Of a stretch of 64,000 bases of DNA, positions 62,339 to 64,000 are shown in pieces (position 1 is the first letter of the stretch; every line of letters starts with the position of its first letter). This DNA is from Halomonas sp. HL-93 (lineage in GTDB: Bacteria > Pseudomonadota > Gammaproteobacteria > Pseudomonadales > Halomonadaceae), in NCBI RefSeq assembly GCF_900086985.1, contig NZ_LT593974.1:558001-622000 (forward strand), written 5' to 3'. A program made the position numbers and the translations under genes. The notes below the pieces were generated by a model. That model saw only the letters and a list, made by a program, of their open reading frames with translations, was not told the DNA's origin and ran no database searches.

Positions 62339-63694
62339 TTAATTTTGTAGTAAGCGGTGGAACGCTTTGAGGTCTTGAGGCAATTGCCATACTTCATTTT
62401 TCAGCAAATCACTTTTCTCTACAGCTACACCTCCATAACCGGCGAGATTCGTAAATTTTTCCTCTAGTTCCGCATCTGTAAGCGGATTTTCGGGCTCTCC
62501 TTTCGGGAAGGTCACTAACTCCCTATATACGGTGCCATCATTTGTTTCAAGCCGCAGCTCAGCTGCCCGTTGATCAGGGACACGATCCGTATACTTTTGA
62601 TCTGCTGAGATCGTCACCTTTCGTGCCAAGGCACGAATTTCGGCGTCGTCAACGGTCTCCTGAGTAAATTCATTGATACCTGCAGAGCCCGTTTTTATTG
62701 CCAGGGCCACACTAAAGGGAACACTCATTCGCGCAGCCGAAATATCTGAAACTTCCTTGTGATCATGGCGTCCTGCCAGGCCGTGGTAGGTGGTGATATG
62801 TATGTTCTTTATATCCACAGGAAGCACATGGGCCTTCTCCAGTATACGAATCGTACCTTCAATTGACGGATGAGCATGTCGGCATGCTGCGTAAGGCTTT
62901 ACGTATACGCTGTGAATCCAGTAGCCGCTCGGGCCGTTTGCAAGAATTAACTCCTCCCTGTATTCATCTGTCGTCATTCTCAGAAATCCGGTGTCTCCGT
63001 TTAATGCGTCCTCCGGAGCACTAAAGCCAGCACGCGCCATGATCGCAGAGTGGACAGCTAAAACAGCCGCTCGCCCTACACTGTAGGGTTTTAACTCAGA
63101 TCCTTTGTCGACAACTTTAAGGCTACCAGTTGCAGACACTGACGCTGCCGCCAAAGCATTCTCCATTTCCTGAGCATTGAACCCCAGCATCGCAGCAATG
63201 CCCATGGTTGCGCCAATGGCTCCACAAGTGGCCGTCGGGTGATAGCCTCGCCTGTAGTGTGTTGGCTGCATGGCGCTGGCTAACCGAAGGGCCGCATCGT
63301 AGCCCACCAACACCCCACGAATAAAGTCGTTCCCGGTCACGTTTAACTTTTCAGTCATTGGAATTAGGGCTGAAAATATAGGAGCGCCTGGGTGAATCAT
63401 GCCGAAGCGAACACCATCATCCATTTCGGCAACATGGGAACTCAATCCGTTTATCAGTGCGGCGGTTTCTATACCGATTTTAACCGAGCTGCCAATAACG
63501 CCGACACCATCCTTATTTTCGCCCGCCATGCCAATGATTTTGCCAACCCGCGGCTCAAGAACCCTGGCACCGGCCAGTGCAGCACCCAGGTAATCAAGTA
63601 GGCACCGTTTAACCTGATGCCGGGCGGCTTCATCCGGCTCTTGAATCATGATCCGCTGCAAGTCTGCGACTAACCGTTGAGTCAAATTACTCAT
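62339..63694 (-). CDS. MmgE/PrpD-family protein
   Basis: 451 residues, the family norm. Seen: N-terminal RCLLDYLGAALAGARV, MDDGVRFGMIHPGAPIFSALI, HPTATCGAIGATMGIAAMLG, LKPYSVGRAAVLAVHSA and KPYAACRHAHPSIEGT, the standard MmgE/PrpD blocks. Relatives dehydrate 2-methylcitrate, decarboxylate cis-aconitate or isomerise itaconate-type acids. Here it could act on a tricarboxylate or phosphono analogue made by the operon. 19 bp before the decarboxylase gene. Confidence 0.88.
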   Translation of the reverse strand: MSNLTQRLVADLQRIMIQEPDEAARHQVKRCLLDYLGAALAGARVLEPRVGKIIGMAGENKDGVGVIGSSVKIGIETAALINGLSSHVAEMDDGVRFGMIHPGAPIFSALIPMTEKLNVTGNDFIRGVLVGYDAALRLASAMQPTHYRRGYHPTATCGAIGATMGIAAMLGFNAQEMENALAAASVSATGSLKVVDKGSELKPYSVGRAAVLAVHSAIMARAGFSAPEDALNGDTGFLRMTTDEYREELILANGPSGYWIHSVYVKPYAACRHAHPSIEGTIRILEKAHVLPVDIKNIHITTYHGLAGRHDHKEVSDISAARMSVPFSVALAIKTGSAGINEFTQETVDDAEIRALARKVTISADQKYTDRVPDQRAAELRLETNDGTVYRELVTFPKGEPENPLTDAELEEKFTNLAGYGGVAVEKSDLLKNEVWQLPQDLKAFHRLLQN

Positions 63695-63730
63695 TATTTA
63701 TGCTTGAACTGTCGTGGAGTGAAGTAGGTT

Positions 63731-64000
63731 TCAGCCTGTCGTTCTGAAGTACGGAGGAGCCTCCGACCTTGCATGGTGCCAAGCCGACTCAAAAGCGTCG
63801 AGTACCGCTGGAGGAAGAGCGCCACGCTTGAGAATATCAAGGTTTTCCTGCAACTGACTGAGGCTTGAAGCACCAATGAGAAGGCCATCGCCCTTTTGAG
63901 AGTCCAGGGCTGAGTGTTCAGATAACCATCTTAATGCGCCTTCCACCATTGTAATGCCCGTATCATGGCACGCATCCTGGAGCACCTGCAGCGCATTGAA
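63731..64000 (-). CDS. Aldo/keto reductase, C-terminal part (cut by window edge)
   Basis: About 89 residues visible; frame is open to base 64000. GITMVEGALRWLSEHS, then GDGLLIGASSLSQLQENLDIL with the NADPH-pocket GASS-x-Q-x-x-N motif, as in the aflatoxin-aldehyde-reductase (AKR7) group. The catalytic Tyr/Lys lie outside. Upstream gene of the operon, 36 bp before the MmgE/PrpD start. Confidence 0.8.
   Translation of the reverse strand, partial: FNALQVLQDACHDTGITMVEGALRWLSEHSALDSQKGDGLLIGASSLSQLQENLDILKRGALPPAVLDAFESAWHHARSEAPPYFRTTG

Overview
The window looks like chromosome of a moderately halophilic gammaproteobacterium of the Halomonas/Vreelandella type. This is inferred from the gene mix (TRAP and sugar ABC uptake, oxidative pentose catabolism, YejK, ExoD and UPF0114 proteins), the GC-rich coding sequence and very acidic secreted proteins; no rRNA or other taxonomic marker is present. 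No tRNA, rRNA, CRISPR array or prophage was recognised.

About 0-8.5 kb is a sugar-acid catabolic locus: a truncated Ldh_2-family dehydrogenase, a FadR-type GntR regulator, then, on the minus strand, an altronate-dehydratase-family enzyme, a fumarylacetoacetate-hydrolase (FAH) family enzyme, an SDR dehydrogenase and a three-gene TRAP transporter. The set fits a route of acid dehydration, oxidation and hydrolysis, as in non-phosphorylative L-fucose-type pathways.

About 8.7-24.7 kb is an oxidative (Weimberg-type) pentose island: D-xylonate dehydratase, EamA transporter, GntR regulator, L-arabinose/D-galactose dehydrogenase, ketoglutarate-semialdehyde dehydrogenase, AraD1/GguC dehydratase, GbpR-like LysR regulator, periplasmic mutarotase, AraFGH uptake system, L-arabinonate dehydratase and an SDR. 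Two intergenic sites about 7.4 kb apart share a nearly identical 23-bp operator-like block. About 24.8-32.9 kb is a second sugar locus: ROK regulator, CUT2 ABC transporter, YcjR-like isomerase, Gfo/Idh/MocA oxidoreductase and an SDR resembling D-xylose 1-dehydrogenase. Together the two loci hold most steps from pentose to 2-oxoglutarate; no lactonase was seen.

About 33.1-35.1 kb holds three tandem genes for tiny, extremely acidic secreted proteins, each with a matching terminator. Copies two and three share a leader hairpin, and a decayed copy of the upstream SDR 3' end lies between them. About 35.2-45.2 kb is mostly housekeeping or envelope genes: a membrane acyltransferase-like protein, serine hydrolases, an ABC-2 exporter, yejK, TerB, ExoD, UPF0114, a 24-residue membrane peptide and UDP-glucose dehydrogenase.

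About 45.3-54.1 kb is a late flagellar block: two fliD genes and a flagellin gene, each behind its own sigma-28-like promoter, followed by a very large mosaic glycosyltransferase and a GT2 glycosyltransferase, both candidates for flagellin or surface glycosylation. At 54.2-57.5 kb an IS3-family element, with a 4-bp target duplication, contains a defective IS66-family element. Beyond it, 57.5-64 kb is an AT-richer minus-strand operon (aldo/keto reductase, MmgE/PrpD, phosphonopyruvate-decarboxylase-like enzyme, ATP-grasp ligase, PcaB/adenylosuccinate-lyase-like enzyme, cyclase) whose joint product is unknown and which is the best candidate here for an undescribed pathway.
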